IMG/VR virus record: IMGVR_UViG_3300028925_001363
Span: 1-22,009 of that record
Length of the DNA stretch: 22,009 nt
DNA from: a virus
Strand: one strand, 5' to 3'
In this document: piece by piece, positions 8,669 through 16,019 of the stretch
Numbering within the stretch: the first letter of the stretch is position 1
How the letters are laid out: every line of letters begins with the position of its first letter
Position numbers and translations under genes: made by a program
The notes under the pieces: generated by a model
Seen by the model: the letters and a program-made list of their open reading frames with translations, nothing else
Told to the model about the DNA's origin: nothing
Databases searched by the model: none

Positions 8669-11463
8669 TAGTAATATATCTCCGAAGTTATACCCACAAT
8701 CCTTAATGGAAGTGGATAGTCCTGTGTTACAGTAACATGTGGTTCAGTATTATAACCTAATACATGTACTCTTTTAGTTCCTGTAAATCCTTCTAATCCT
8801 GTAGTAGTGTTTATTTGTACTGTAGGTATGATAACATCACTACCAGATACTTTCAAGTGATATGAATTAACCATATCAACTATTGTTACACCGATCTTTC
8901 TCGGCATATGAGTTAATGAACCACCATCAATAGTAGCATCTTTTCTTAATGTTTCAATTTCCATATCAAATTGTAATCCAAAATCTGCTGAGTTGGTTGG
9001 TGACTGAATTATAACTACACCTGTACCTGCTACAGTACCTTTACCATAATAATGAACTTCTCCACCTTCTAATGATCCTGCTGTAGCCCATGCAGTTTTT
9101 CCTTCAAGAACTCCTAAGCCAGTGAATACTTTACTTGTTATAAATATCATTGGTGCATTATCTAGTTCAACTGCATTGGCAGTTAATGAAATAGTATATT
9201 CACCTGTTGATACATAAGTTGCAGATGATATAGTATATGTATCTCCGTTATCATTAAACTTAAATGTTTCACCTTGAGATGGTGCATTAGTAAATCCATC
9301 AGCAGTAAATGTTGCTAATGGTCCAAATCCACCTTTAACCAATGGTGTACCATGAGGTTGATATGAAGTTGATAATGTTTTTGAAACACTACAATCTGTT
9401 GGTAGATCAAATGCTGAGTCTGCAAACTGTTCTAAATAATGAACAGAAGTTCCAACAAAGTCTGCAACTGTAACTCTTGTAGTATCTGTAGTTGTTACTG
9501 ATAAATTGTTTGTACCATCTGTATCTCTTACTACTGATAATATATTAGCACTAGGATTAGCAACTGTTAATCCAGATATAGCATTCAATACTGCTTGTAT
9601 ATTATCGGCTGTAGTATTGTTGTTAGTAAATGGTCTATAATAATAATTGGGTGCAGATGGTGTCGTTGGTGATCCTGCACCAGAAGCTTCTGAGATTAAG
9701 TTGATTACAGTACCATCATTCAAAGTAAACACTGTAGTAGTACCTACTGCTATATTAGCATAGTCAGTTACAGTTACTGCACTGCTATAATCTTTAGGCA
9801 ATATTCTTTCTGTTGCTACATATGCAGATGTTAATGTAGTTGCTACTGAATCAAATTTGCCATCAGTCTCCCATTGAACCCAACCTGCAATCTTCTCTGC
9901 TCTTTGTGATAAAAACACTGCCATATGTCCATCATCACCGCACTGATAATAAAACTGCTCAGTCCTGCCGTGCATAGATGTTACCACTGCACTGTCAACA
10001 GGGTCTTCAATTAAATGAGATGATAATAATGAAACTGAATTACCTGTATAACCTTCTACTGATTCTTGAAACAAAAATTCTCTTACATTCTTACCATTGT
10101 TTTGAACCCATACTGTTGCACCATCAAATGGTTTTGGCTTAGGGTAAATTTTAGAACCATAAGATGATTGGGATATAATACGAATACCTGATGGTGTAAC
10201 AGGAGTATTGATAGCTGTTTTAATAAAGAACTCACCAGTTGATGTAAAGATTTCTACATTCCTTGTAGGAACTAAATGTCTAATTTCGTTTATGTGATCT
10301 GATGATATTTGTACTTGTATTGCTTCATCATCTAATGCAGTACCCACATCAAAGTTAAAGAAATACCCTACCTTACTAGCTTGTATACCATCTGGTAAAG
10401 CAGTTGAACCTGCAAAATATAATCTGTCTTCGTGGAAACAACATGTTTGTGGATAACCATTAACACTAGATAATACTTGTTCGTCCCAATTTCTTGTAGC
10501 AGGGTGTCCACTAATAGTAACTGATACACCACCACCATCTCTAGAATCTTCACCAACATCTCCTGAACTTGCAGTAAAAGACCAATGATCATCATCAATA
10601 ACTGTTACAGAGAATGTGCCTTCCATGTTTGCAAATGCTAGACCAGCACCTGTAGTTGTGAATATATCTTCTACACTGTCTATAATAACTGAAGCTCCTG
10701 TTACGTAACCATGATCTACTTGAGTTACAGTAACTATACCTGAACCCTGAGTTGATTGGAATGGATCATCATCTAATGTAACCAACACTTTACCAAGCAA
10801 AGTTGCTGTTACTACTGTTGTACTTGTATAACCTGTGATTAACAATTCAATACCTTGGTATCTTATTATTTGTCCTACATAGGCTGATGTCCAAAATGCA
10901 GATGATGTTGTACATGTAACACCAGTTGCACCTTTAGTAACACTGTTAATATCTAATGTTATTGATTCGTTAGCAAATTTGAAATAAGGTTGATATGTTT
11001 TTTCTCCGTTAAGAGAAGTATCAAATGCAAATGTAGCCAATGTAAATGTAGTAGCACTTGTTCTTGTTATTACTTGAGGTGCAAAATGAGTGTCCACAAC
11101 AAGAATAGTATCACCAGACTGTGCTGTATGAAATTCAAATAAGTCATCTGTGTCCCAAGGACAACTTGTTATTGTTTGTAATAATACACCAAGATCAGAA
11201 TAAATTTTCAATACAGTATCTTGAAATGCCATAATATATTCTTGTTCAGCAGAGAAAGTAAATTCTTCTATTCGTGAATGAGCGCCTAAGTCAGCTAGGA
11301 ATAACGTTCCTGCTCTACGTTCAATACCACCTTGGTTTAATGGAATAACATTCTTTGCTGTTTTTAATCCATCACCATAGGCATCTAAGTCTGTTCTACC
11401 ATGTAAGTTAGGATCAAGTTCACCTTTTAAGAATGATGATTGGTGTAATCTTACTAATGACAT
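8668..11463 (-). CDS. Tail tubular protein B (T7 gp12-like nozzle)
   Basis: A 931-residue protein. The start (SLVRLHQSSFLKGELDPNL, then LKTAKNVIPLNQGGIERR) is the characteristic opening of T7 gp12-like tail nozzle proteins. The conserved region with GYPQTCCFHEDRLYFAGS (about 336-353) is also present. T7 gp12 is 794 residues; the excess is explained at least partly by two beta-rich insertions. One at about 242-318 (VTVTQVDHGYVTGASVII...) resembles the FCCH-type module often found in phage tail proteins. Another at about 555-670 contains DNIQAVLNAISGL and GTNNLSV. The protein should form the distal tube and carry the fibers. It starts 1 nt after the tail tubular A stop and shares a TAATG with the next gene. 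Confidence is high. Confidence 0.92.
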   Translation of the reverse strand: MSLVRLHQSSFLKGELDPNLHGRTDLDAYGDGLKTAKNVIPLNQGGIERRAGTLFLADLGAHSRIEEFTFSAEQEYIMAFQDTVLKIYSDLGVLLQTITSCPWDTDDLFEFHTAQSGDTILVVDTHFAPQVITRTSATTFTLATFAFDTSLNGEKTYQPYFKFANESITLDINSVTKGATGVTCTTSSAFWTSAYVGQIIRYQGIELLITGYTSTTVVTATLLGKVLVTLDDDPFQSTQGSGIVTVTQVDHGYVTGASVIIDSVEDIFTTTGAGLAFANMEGTFSVTVIDDDHWSFTASSGDVGEDSRDGGGVSVTISGHPATRNWDEQVLSSVNGYPQTCCFHEDRLYFAGSTALPDGIQASKVGYFFNFDVGTALDDEAIQVQISSDHINEIRHLVPTRNVEIFTSTGEFFIKTAINTPVTPSGIRIISQSSYGSKIYPKPKPFDGATVWVQNNGKNVREFLFQESVEGYTGNSVSLLSSHLIEDPVDSAVVTSMHGRTEQFYYQCGDDGHMAVFLSQRAEKIAGWVQWETDGKFDSVATTLTSAYVATERILPKDYSSAVTVTDYANIAVGTTTVFTLNDGTVINLISEASGAGSPTTPSAPNYYYRPFTNNNTTADNIQAVLNAISGLTVANPSANILSVVRDTDGTNNLSVTTTDTTRVTVADFVGTSVHYLEQFADSAFDLPTDCSVSKTLSTSYQPHGTPLVKGGFGPLATFTADGFTNAPSQGETFKFNDNGDTYTISSATYVSTGEYTISLTANAVELDNAPMIFITSKVFTGLGVLEGKTAWATAGSLEGGEVHYYGKGTVAGTGVVIIQSPTNSADFGLQFDMEIETLRKDATIDGGSLTHMPRKIGVTIVDMVNSYHLKVSGSDVIIPTVQINTTTGLEGFTGTKRVHVLGYNTEPHVTVTQDYPLPLRIVGITSEIYY

Positions 11464-11464
11464 A

Positions 11465-12067
11465 CTACGGACTAACTGCTGTTATATGTCTACCACCACC
11501 ACGATTGTTTCTAAACCTGTTTACGTTTAGACCTCTGTTAGTTTGTGCCTGAGCATCAATACCTTTAGCTGTTTTTAATTGTCTTATTGCTCTGCCTTCA
11601 TACATAGATGCTAAAGCATCATTTCTAGTAATAGCACCAGCAAATATAGATGCTAGTTCAAATACTAATGTTTGTTTAAAGTATGGTGGGAATGTAGATT
11701 CACTAGGTTGATAAGTATAATCTGCTATAACTGTATCTGAACTAGTGGTGTTTGTGAAAATGAATTGTCCATATCTGTCATAGACGATAGGTGAATCTGA
11801 AACTGTAACTGTGTTAATTAGAAATGCGTCCGTTGGTAATGCGTATGCTGAATCATATCTTGCATCAGGACTTGTTGCACTTTTTGAAAGTTGTACTTGC
11901 TTAGTAGAAAATCTCCATCTAACTCTTGTTAGTAAATCTTCTAATGTAGATTCATATAATGAATTAGCTACTATAGATTCTGTTGTACTTTGTGTGAATG
12001 ATGATATTGTATTTGCTCCTACTAAAAGAAGTGCTTTATTACATATATCAAATTTTGAATCAGCCAT
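11465..12067 (-). CDS. Tail tubular protein A (T7 gp11-like adaptor)
   Basis: A 200-residue protein, close to T7 gp11 (196 residues). The pattern is typical: FDICNKALLLVGANTISSF at the N-terminus, ANSLYESTLEDLLTRVRWRFSTKQ at about 34-57, YALPTDAFLI at about 75-84, and a helical C-terminal part with a basic Gly/Asn/Arg-rich end (NRFRNNRGGGRH). It forms the ring that joins the portal to the nozzle. The ATG follows AAGGA with an 8-nt spacer, just downstream of a strong hairpin. It leads the tail gene group, with tail tubular B 1 nt behind it. Confidence 0.93.
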   Translation of the reverse strand: MADSKFDICNKALLLVGANTISSFTQSTTESIVANSLYESTLEDLLTRVRWRFSTKQVQLSKSATSPDARYDSAYALPTDAFLINTVTVSDSPIVYDRYGQFIFTNTTSSDTVIADYTYQPSESTFPPYFKQTLVFELASIFAGAITRNDALASMYEGRAIRQLKTAKGIDAQAQTNRGLNVNRFRNNRGGGRHITAVSP

Positions 12068-12083
12068 ATTTATTCCTTATATT

Positions 12084-12119
12084 AATATAGTGATAGCCAA
12101 TTAAGGCTACCACCATATT
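12084..12119 (-). terminator. 15-bp hairpin between head and tail genes (candidate attenuator)
   Basis: On the minus-strand RNA, 12105-12119 pairs with 12084-12098 around a 6-nt loop (UUAAUU). All 15 positions pair, with two G-U wobbles and a GCC/GGC closing block. On the opposite strand the wobbles would be A-C mismatches, so the hairpin is oriented for the transcribed strand. No clear U-tract follows, so it may be a weak terminator, an RNA-processing site or an mRNA stabiliser. T7 has its TPhi terminator at the same place, after the capsid gene and before gene 11. Confidence 0.5.
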
Positions 12120-12125
12120 CAGTAT

Positions 12126-12377
12126 TTAAGCTAGTTTAGTTGATGTTACTGTAGTTGCACCTGTTGCAGATGAAACTATAAGTAGATCAGATTCTGCTGT
12201 ACCGCCATTAGTACCAACAGTAAGAATCATATCGAACTGTTTTACTTCTGGGTAAGACAAGTTGAAATAACCTGAACCAACTATAACCGAAGTTGCGTCT
12301 CCATCAGCATAGTACCATAATGAGTTTGCACCCATTTGAGCTACTTTCTGAATCGGATTTGCTAATGCGTATGCCAT
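12126..12377 (-). CDS. Small head-associated protein, possible decoration protein
   Basis: An 83-residue protein rich in Gly, Ser, Thr and Val with predicted beta content. The opening MAYALANPIQKVAQMGANSL, then WYYADGDATSVIVGSGYFN and a Val/Thr-rich end (VSSATGATTVTS) are a pattern I know from small proteins next to capsid genes in many podoviruses. No enzymatic motif is present. The location directly after the major capsid gene suggests head decoration or head stabilisation, but this is inferred from context. The ATG has AGGAG with an 8-nt spacer. The gene ends just before the head/tail hairpin. Confidence 0.6.
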   Translation of the reverse strand: MAYALANPIQKVAQMGANSLWYYADGDATSVIVGSGYFNLSYPEVKQFDMILTVGTNGGTAESDLLIVSSATGATTVTSTKLA

Positions 12378-12391
12378 GTTGTATTCTCCTA

Positions 12392-13216
12392 TTACTCAGT
12401 GATTTCTGTTTGAACAGCGCCTATTGCGTCGATCATAACAGCGCCCATAGACATGTATGAAGTAATTAAACTTGATACTTTCTCAGGTACGTAATTAATT
12501 TCAGTTCTTATATCTGCACCAGTAGCAAGACCGATAGCTGATTTATGCCAAGCATGAGTATTACGAGTAGTAGACGCAATAGTTAAACCAGAATGTGTAA
12601 AGAACATAAAACCCAACCAACGTTTAGCAGTTAAACCGCCAGCATATGGTAAGTCAGCTTCGCCAACATAGTCGCTTCTTGAGAAAGCATCTATTGCTAG
12701 TAAGTCTGCCCAACCTGCAGGTGAAACCATGAAGTATCTGTCGCCATCATCAGGTACATCAGCACCGCCAAATGATTCATATACATTCAAACATTTAGCA
12801 AGAGTCAAACCAGCTGAACCATGAACTTGGTTGTCGCCATTTGAGCCTGCGTCTAAAACGTCCATGATAAGCTGATCAGTTTTTCTACCTAAAGCAGAAG
12901 AAGATGATTGAGCTAGTACTTGACGTTCGTCAATGTTTGTTTTGATTTCGTCTAATGAGTCAACGTAATCAGATGCGTAGTAGTCTGCTAATGTAACGTC
13001 TACTGTAGTATGAGCGACTTCCATTGTAGGGATCATTGCATGCCTTGCTTTAGTAACGGCTGTGCCTGTACCCACTTTTTGGAATCTTGCTTGACTACCT
13101 TTAACGTTATTAATTTGCCTTACAGTATTCATTAACTTAGAACCCATACGTTGATATGCCATATGAACTTCAGCTTCGAACTGTTTAATAAAGGCAGTAG
13201 AGATTTGTGTTGCCAT
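12392..13216 (-). CDS. Major capsid protein (HK97-fold, podovirus type)
   Basis: A 274-residue protein. The N-terminal region (AFIKQFEAEVHMAYQRMGSK, then NTVRQINNVKGSQARFQKVG), the segment VDVTLADYYASDYVDSLDEI followed by KTNIDERQ and ALGRKTDQLIMDVL, and the later FMVSPAGWADLLAIDAF are typical of podovirus major capsid proteins of HK97 fold. It is shorter than T7 gp10A (345 residues) and resembles the shorter capsids of T7-like marine podoviruses. The ATG is preceded by a very strong AAAGGAG with a 9-nt spacer and by a possible own promoter, which suits a protein needed in hundreds of copies per head. It follows the scaffold after two small genes. Confidence 0.93.
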   Translation of the reverse strand: MATQISTAFIKQFEAEVHMAYQRMGSKLMNTVRQINNVKGSQARFQKVGTGTAVTKARHAMIPTMEVAHTTVDVTLADYYASDYVDSLDEIKTNIDERQVLAQSSSSALGRKTDQLIMDVLDAGSNGDNQVHGSAGLTLAKCLNVYESFGGADVPDDGDRYFMVSPAGWADLLAIDAFSRSDYVGEADLPYAGGLTAKRWLGFMFFTHSGLTIASTTRNTHAWHKSAIGLATGADIRTEINYVPEKVSSLITSYMSMGAVMIDAIGAVQTEITE

Positions 13217-13240
13217 TTAAGGTAACTCCTTTATGAAAAG

Positions 13241-13268
13241 TTAATATTAATAGTTTAAAATATGACAA
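13241..13268 (-). promoter_or_regulatory. Possible sigma70-like promoter for the capsid gene
   Basis: On the minus strand TTGTCA (13263-13268, 5 of 6 to consensus) lies 16 bp before TATTAA (13241-13246, 4 of 6). It sits in the 90-nt gap upstream of the capsid gene, whose ribosome binding site (AAAGGAG, 13226-13232) follows. Extra capsid transcription would make sense, but the region is very AT-rich and chance matches are likely. Confidence 0.35.
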
Positions 13269-13284
13269 TTATCTATCTGAGGGA

Positions 13285-13311
13285 ACTAAGTTATCCAGAG
13301 TTGGACTTAGT
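13285..13311 (-). other. Bulged hairpin overlapping the stop codon upstream of capsid
   Basis: ACTAAG (13285-13290) pairs with CTTAGT (13306-13311), and TCCA (13294-13297) with TGGA (13302-13305), around a GAGT loop with a 3-nt bulge. It overlaps the stop codon of the gp13-like gene and is not followed by a U-tract on either strand. It could mark an mRNA end or a processing site upstream of the capsid message. It is modest in size. Confidence 0.35.
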
Positions 13312-13804
13312 CTTTCTGTTCAAGGTTGTAACTTCTATAGAAGTACACCATTTCTACACCTTTGACAAGCACTGATTTAGAATTAAATTCAAAACCTAGC
13401 CAACGTAGCCATTTGATTGACTTTTCTTGATGTATTGATATGTAGTTTGAAACGTAGTTATGGTCAACTTGTATCAAATTGAGCCATTTCTTGTTTACTC
13501 TTATAATATCTCTGTAATATGTATCCATTAAATCAGAACCTAATAGCCATATAATACCATGATTCCACTCAGGTCTTTCCATAGCATCATTAACCAGAAC
13601 AACACCAAACATACATACTATATTGTTGTCTTGATCTACTGCTGTGTAATTATGTTTGATGTCGAATGGTGATTGGAACGGAGCAAGTAATCCTTCTAAT
13701 GGAGTCATACCCCATAGGATACATTCATATCTATCTTCTTGTTTTAAATATGGTGCTAACTGATAAGCATCATCTGGTATAGAGTTTCTTACGTATAATG
13801 GTAT
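13307..13804 (-). CDS. T7 gp13/DUF2833-like protein with GNAT-like fold, apparent AUA start
   Basis: The frame from the first ATG (13708) gives 133 residues, but conserved sequence continues upstream in frame: PLYVRNSIPDDAYQLAPYL, then KQEDRYECILWGMTPLEGLL, the usual N-terminus of DUF2833 and GNAT-like phage proteins. The next in-frame stop is at 13817-13819, and no ATG, GTG or TTG lies between it and the conserved part. An AUA at 13802-13804 lies 8 nt after a perfect AGGAG (TAAGGAG), so I place the start there (165 residues). Later family landmarks are GIIWLLGSDLM (about 83-93) and SIKWLRWLGFEF (about 129-140). T7 gp13 is a virion-morphogenesis factor of 138 residues; whether this protein acetylates anything is unknown. 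It overlaps the membrane-protein gene by 35 nt. The family call is fairly firm; the AUA start is inferred. Confidence 0.65.
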   Translation of the reverse strand: MPLYVRNSIPDDAYQLAPYLKQEDRYECILWGMTPLEGLLAPFQSPFDIKHNYTAVDQDNNIVCMFGVVLVNDAMERPEWNHGIIWLLGSDLMDTYYRDIIRVNKKWLNLIQVDHNYVSNYISIHQEKSIKWLRWLGFEFNSKSVLVKGVEMVYFYRSYNLEQKD

Positions 13805-13997
13805 TGAACAATCTCCTTAAAACATACGATCTAATTATAGATATTAAACTAAAAATTACTCCTATTCCTACTGAGTCTGCTATTGAAACATTAAATCCAA
13901 ACAATGGTAAAACAAAGTAGTTAGCTGTTACTGCTATGAGATACCCTAGTATTACATTGGCAAATGCTTCTGTAATACTAGATAGTTTCGTTTGCAT
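13770..13997 (-). CDS. Small two-pass membrane protein (DUF7220-like)
   Basis: A 75-residue protein that starts QTKLSSITEAFANVILGYLI. It has two hydrophobic segments (about 13-33 and 41-57) separated by FGFNVSIADS, and ends in a basic tail (SYVLRRLFNTIIRKKLYTR). This layout, with NVILGY, PLFGFNV and ISIIRSYVLRR, matches the small DUF7220-type proteins seen in many phages. Their function is not known. The ATG overlaps the scaffold stop as TAATG, and its 3' end overlaps the gp13-like gene by 35 nt. The positive-inside rule suggests that the basic C-terminus faces the cytoplasm. It could be holin-like by size, but nothing supports that over the DUF7220 assignment. Confidence 0.7.
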   Translation of the reverse strand: MQTKLSSITEAFANVILGYLIAVTANYFVLPLFGFNVSIADSVGIGVIFSLISIIRSYVLRRLFNTIIRKKLYTR

Positions 13998-14737
13998 TAT
14001 CTAAAAAGTCTTTGAAAAGCTTCATCAACTTTTTTAACATAATCGTTATCTCTTTCTCTTTGATCGAAATAACGTGGGTCTTTCATCATTCCTCTAACAT
14101 CAGCTATTGTTAAAGGTCTTTCTGGTTGTGCTACACTCGAAGCATTACTCATATTCTCTTTTAATGAGTCCATCATTCTTTCTAAAGCTTCGACACCTTC
14201 TGCAGTTGCACCGAGACTAGAGGCTACGGCTTCGTATTCATTGGGGGCAAAGAAGTTTGAAGCCCAAGAATTGACAGCATCTAGTCTGGCTTCAGCATTT
14301 TCACCGAGGTTATTCATCTCAGTGTCCATGTTAGGCATAGAATTAACAAAGCCATCAATGTACTTGTTAATCCCTTCTTCATATACTTCTTGGGTATATG
14401 AATTAGTTTTACAAAACTCACCCCACCATGAAGACATAGGGTTATCATTAACCATTTCTTCTGTGATGTTCTCAGGTAACTTCGGTAATATATAAGCTTC
14501 TGGTGTATTGGTAACTGCTTCTTCGTTCATTTCGTTTTGAATAACTTCACGAAGTTCTTCTTTTTTTCCACCAACGTATTTCTCTAAATTAGAATAAGAC
14601 TTACCAAATTCTTCTAGGTTAACTACACCATTGTCTGTATCCCAAAACTTCTCAGGAATGAACTCTGGTCTAGGTTCTATATCAGTAGTCATTGGTACTT
14701 CATCTATTACTGATTCTATTCCACTATCTTCAATCAT
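13997..14737 (-). CDS. Capsid assembly scaffolding protein (T7 gp9-like)
   Basis: A 246-residue acidic, helical protein. The N-terminal part has RPEFIPEKFWDTDNGVVNLE followed by GKSYSNLEKYV, a hallmark of podovirus scaffolds. The middle is acidic and helical with EEMVNDNPMSSWWGEFCKTN and ASNFFAPNEYEAVASSLGAT. The C-terminus (GMMKDPRYFDQRERDNDYVK, then KVDEAFQRLF) is the usual capsid-binding end. It should assemble inside the procapsid and leave before or during DNA packaging. The ATG overlaps the preceding stop as ATGA and has AAAGGA 9 nt upstream. T7 gp9 is 307 residues, so this is a shorter version. Confidence 0.85.
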   Translation of the reverse strand: MIEDSGIESVIDEVPMTTDIEPRPEFIPEKFWDTDNGVVNLEEFGKSYSNLEKYVGGKKEELREVIQNEMNEEAVTNTPEAYILPKLPENITEEMVNDNPMSSWWGEFCKTNSYTQEVYEEGINKYIDGFVNSMPNMDTEMNNLGENAEARLDAVNSWASNFFAPNEYEAVASSLGATAEGVEALERMMDSLKENMSNASSVAQPERPLTIADVRGMMKDPRYFDQRERDNDYVKKVDEAFQRLFR

Positions 14738-15018
14738 TTAACATTGTCCTTTGCTATGTTTTGAGATTTACCTTTATTGACTCGTCTCTGAATTAAACCA
14801 ACTATATATCTTTGTCCTTCAAGATGTCTTAAATGAGCATCTGTTATTTCAGGACCAGCAACAGATTCTAATGTCATTGATTTTAGATATGTTAGTATGG
14901 CACTGCCTGTTGGTGTAGTCATTGCAACACTAAACATAGAGTTCAATGCTTCTTCTTCTGCTATAGGTCTTTCTAAATTGTCAAGTCCTATACATCTAGT
15001 GATAATCTTTTTAACCAT
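14734..15018 (-). CDS. Bbp19-like small phage protein
   Basis: A 94-residue protein from the ATG at 15018. A longer start at 15033 exists, but GGAG lies 9 nt before the 15018 ATG and nothing suitable precedes 15033. The pattern ALNSMFSVAMTTPTGSAILT, then HLRHLEGQRYIVGLIQRRV matches the Bbp19-like family of small proteins found near portal and scaffold genes in podoviruses. The family consensus is a phenylalanine, a short T/G segment and a C-terminal G-R helix. The molecular function is unknown. It overlaps the DUF3310 gene by 8 nt and the scaffold by 4 nt, so the three are likely translated together. Confidence 0.6.
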   Translation of the reverse strand: MVKKIITRCIGLDNLERPIAEEEALNSMFSVAMTTPTGSAILTYLKSMTLESVAGPEITDAHLRHLEGQRYIVGLIQRRVNKGKSQNIAKDNVK

Positions 15019-15241
15019 TATAATCTTCTCCATAAGTATCTTTTAATATTGCTCTTAAAAACCAGATACCTTTTTTGATATCCATTGCTTTACCTTTGTT
15101 TTTGTGTCTAGTGATATATTTAATAGCACTTGCTTCAGAGTAAGGTAAATTCTTTAGGTAATCGTATGCTTGTAATTCTTTATCACAACCTGTACATTTA
15201 CCTATTTGATAGTAACTAGGGTTTGTTTTATCTTCGCTCAT
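15011..15241 (-). CDS. DUF3310 (SaV-like) protein, possible nucleotide kinase
   Basis: A 76-residue protein. The family signature is clear: NPSYYQIGKC at the start, then LPYSEASAIKYITRHKNKGK (about 47-66 of the usual domain layout) and MDIKKGIWFLRAIL. DUF3310 proteins are common in phages. The T7 member gp1.7 has been described as a nucleotide kinase, but most members are uncharacterised, so the activity here is inference. A CTGC pair (C16 and C19) near the N-terminus is present. The gene is unusual in sitting inside the head block, coupled to the phosphoesterase by an ATGA overlap and to the Bbp19-like gene by an 8-nt overlap. Confidence 0.75.
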   Translation of the reverse strand: MSEDKTNPSYYQIGKCTGCDKELQAYDYLKNLPYSEASAIKYITRHKNKGKAMDIKKGIWFLRAILKDTYGEDYNG

Positions 15242-15948
15242 CTAACTTCCCCTATCCAATTACCATCTCTGTTTAATGTCATGGGTATAGCTCTAGGTAC
15301 TCCGTCTATAATAACTCCACAACCTAACATGAACCTTGTATTAAAGTTCTTTGCATATTCAAATGCCATTGACTTTTGGTTTATAAGACAACCTACCTGC
15401 ATTCCGAAGAATATATTATCAGGGTTAGCCCAATAAGATACAGATAGTTTTGTGTGATAATGTCCTTGTACTGCACTCATACCCATAGATTGAGATGTTT
15501 TTAATACATCTGCTGATCTACCATGAGTGAAATGACAACGTCTACCATCAGATAATTCTATTGTTAAATCATCTTGCCATGTCCAATCTTTACCTGTACC
15601 TAAGAAATCTCCGTAAGATTTAAGGAAGTGTTTGCTCATTCCATATTTCAATGCCCTCCTATAAACTAAACTTGAATGATTTGAATGAACCTCTGTTACT
15701 ACAGGAAAGATTTTCTCTAGTTCGTGTATATAATCTTTCGCTAAGGATAGTTCATCACCAGCACTAGGAAGGTCTGGATTATTATCGTGCATACTTATTG
15801 CATGGAAATCTAATAGATCACCAATGTTAACAACTCTGTCTGGTTTGAATTTCTTTTTAACAGCTTTAAGGAAAGCGAAGCTGTCTTTATGATGATAAGG
15901 TATATGCAAGTCTGATATTATTAAAACTCTTTTGTTTCTAATAGTCAT
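15238..15948 (-). CDS. Calcineurin-like metallophosphoesterase
   Basis: A 236-residue protein from the ATG at 15948; an upstream TTG at 15972 would add eight residues. The two-metal phosphoesterase motifs are visible in order: D13-x-H15 (ISDLHIPYHH), G43-D44-x-x-D47 (NIGDLLDFH), N90-H91 (HSNHSSLVYRR), H142 (FTHG) and G162-H163-Y-H165. The third motif has Ser where GNHD/E enzymes usually have an acidic residue, but the N-H pair is kept. The substrate is unknown; relatives act on nucleotides, phosphoproteins or nucleic-acid ends. The gene lies between the portal and scaffold genes with its stop overlapping the DUF3310 start. GGGG lies 8 nt before the ATG, and a possible promoter with a start site near 15975 favours the ATG over the TTG. 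Confidence 0.88.
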   Translation of the reverse strand: MTIRNKRVLIISDLHIPYHHKDSFAFLKAVKKKFKPDRVVNIGDLLDFHAISMHDNNPDLPSAGDELSLAKDYIHELEKIFPVVTEVHSNHSSLVYRRALKYGMSKHFLKSYGDFLGTGKDWTWQDDLTIELSDGRRCHFTHGRSADVLKTSQSMGMSAVQGHYHTKLSVSYWANPDNIFFGMQVGCLINQKSMAFEYAKNFNTRFMLGCGVIIDGVPRAIPMTLNRDGNWIGEVR

Positions 15949-15981
15949 TGTGCTTGCCCCACATTGTTTCAATTATGGGTA

Positions 15982-16010
15982 ATCCTAACACTATTATATA
16001 ATAAAGTCAA
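15982..16010 (-). promoter_or_regulatory. Possible promoter upstream of the phosphoesterase
   Basis: On the minus strand TTGACT (16005-16010, 5 of 6) is followed after 17 bp by TAGGAT (15982-15987, 4 of 6). The spacer contains a perfect 12-bp palindrome, TATTATATAATA (15992-16003), that includes a TATAAT hexamer and could act as a binding site or an alternative -10. It is the only gap between portal and scaffold, so it could drive the three accessory genes separately. Confidence 0.35.
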
Positions 16011-16019
16011 CCCTAGTGA

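Noticed and set aside
10368-10598. Minus-strand 76-codon frame inside the tail tubular B gene
   Set aside because: It is an out-of-frame reading of a recognised gene with an unnatural Val/Leu/Met-rich product.
15992-16003. Perfect 12-bp palindrome TATTATATAATA as an operator
   Set aside because: Composed only of A and T in an AT-rich gap; chance occurrence is likely and no second copy was seen.
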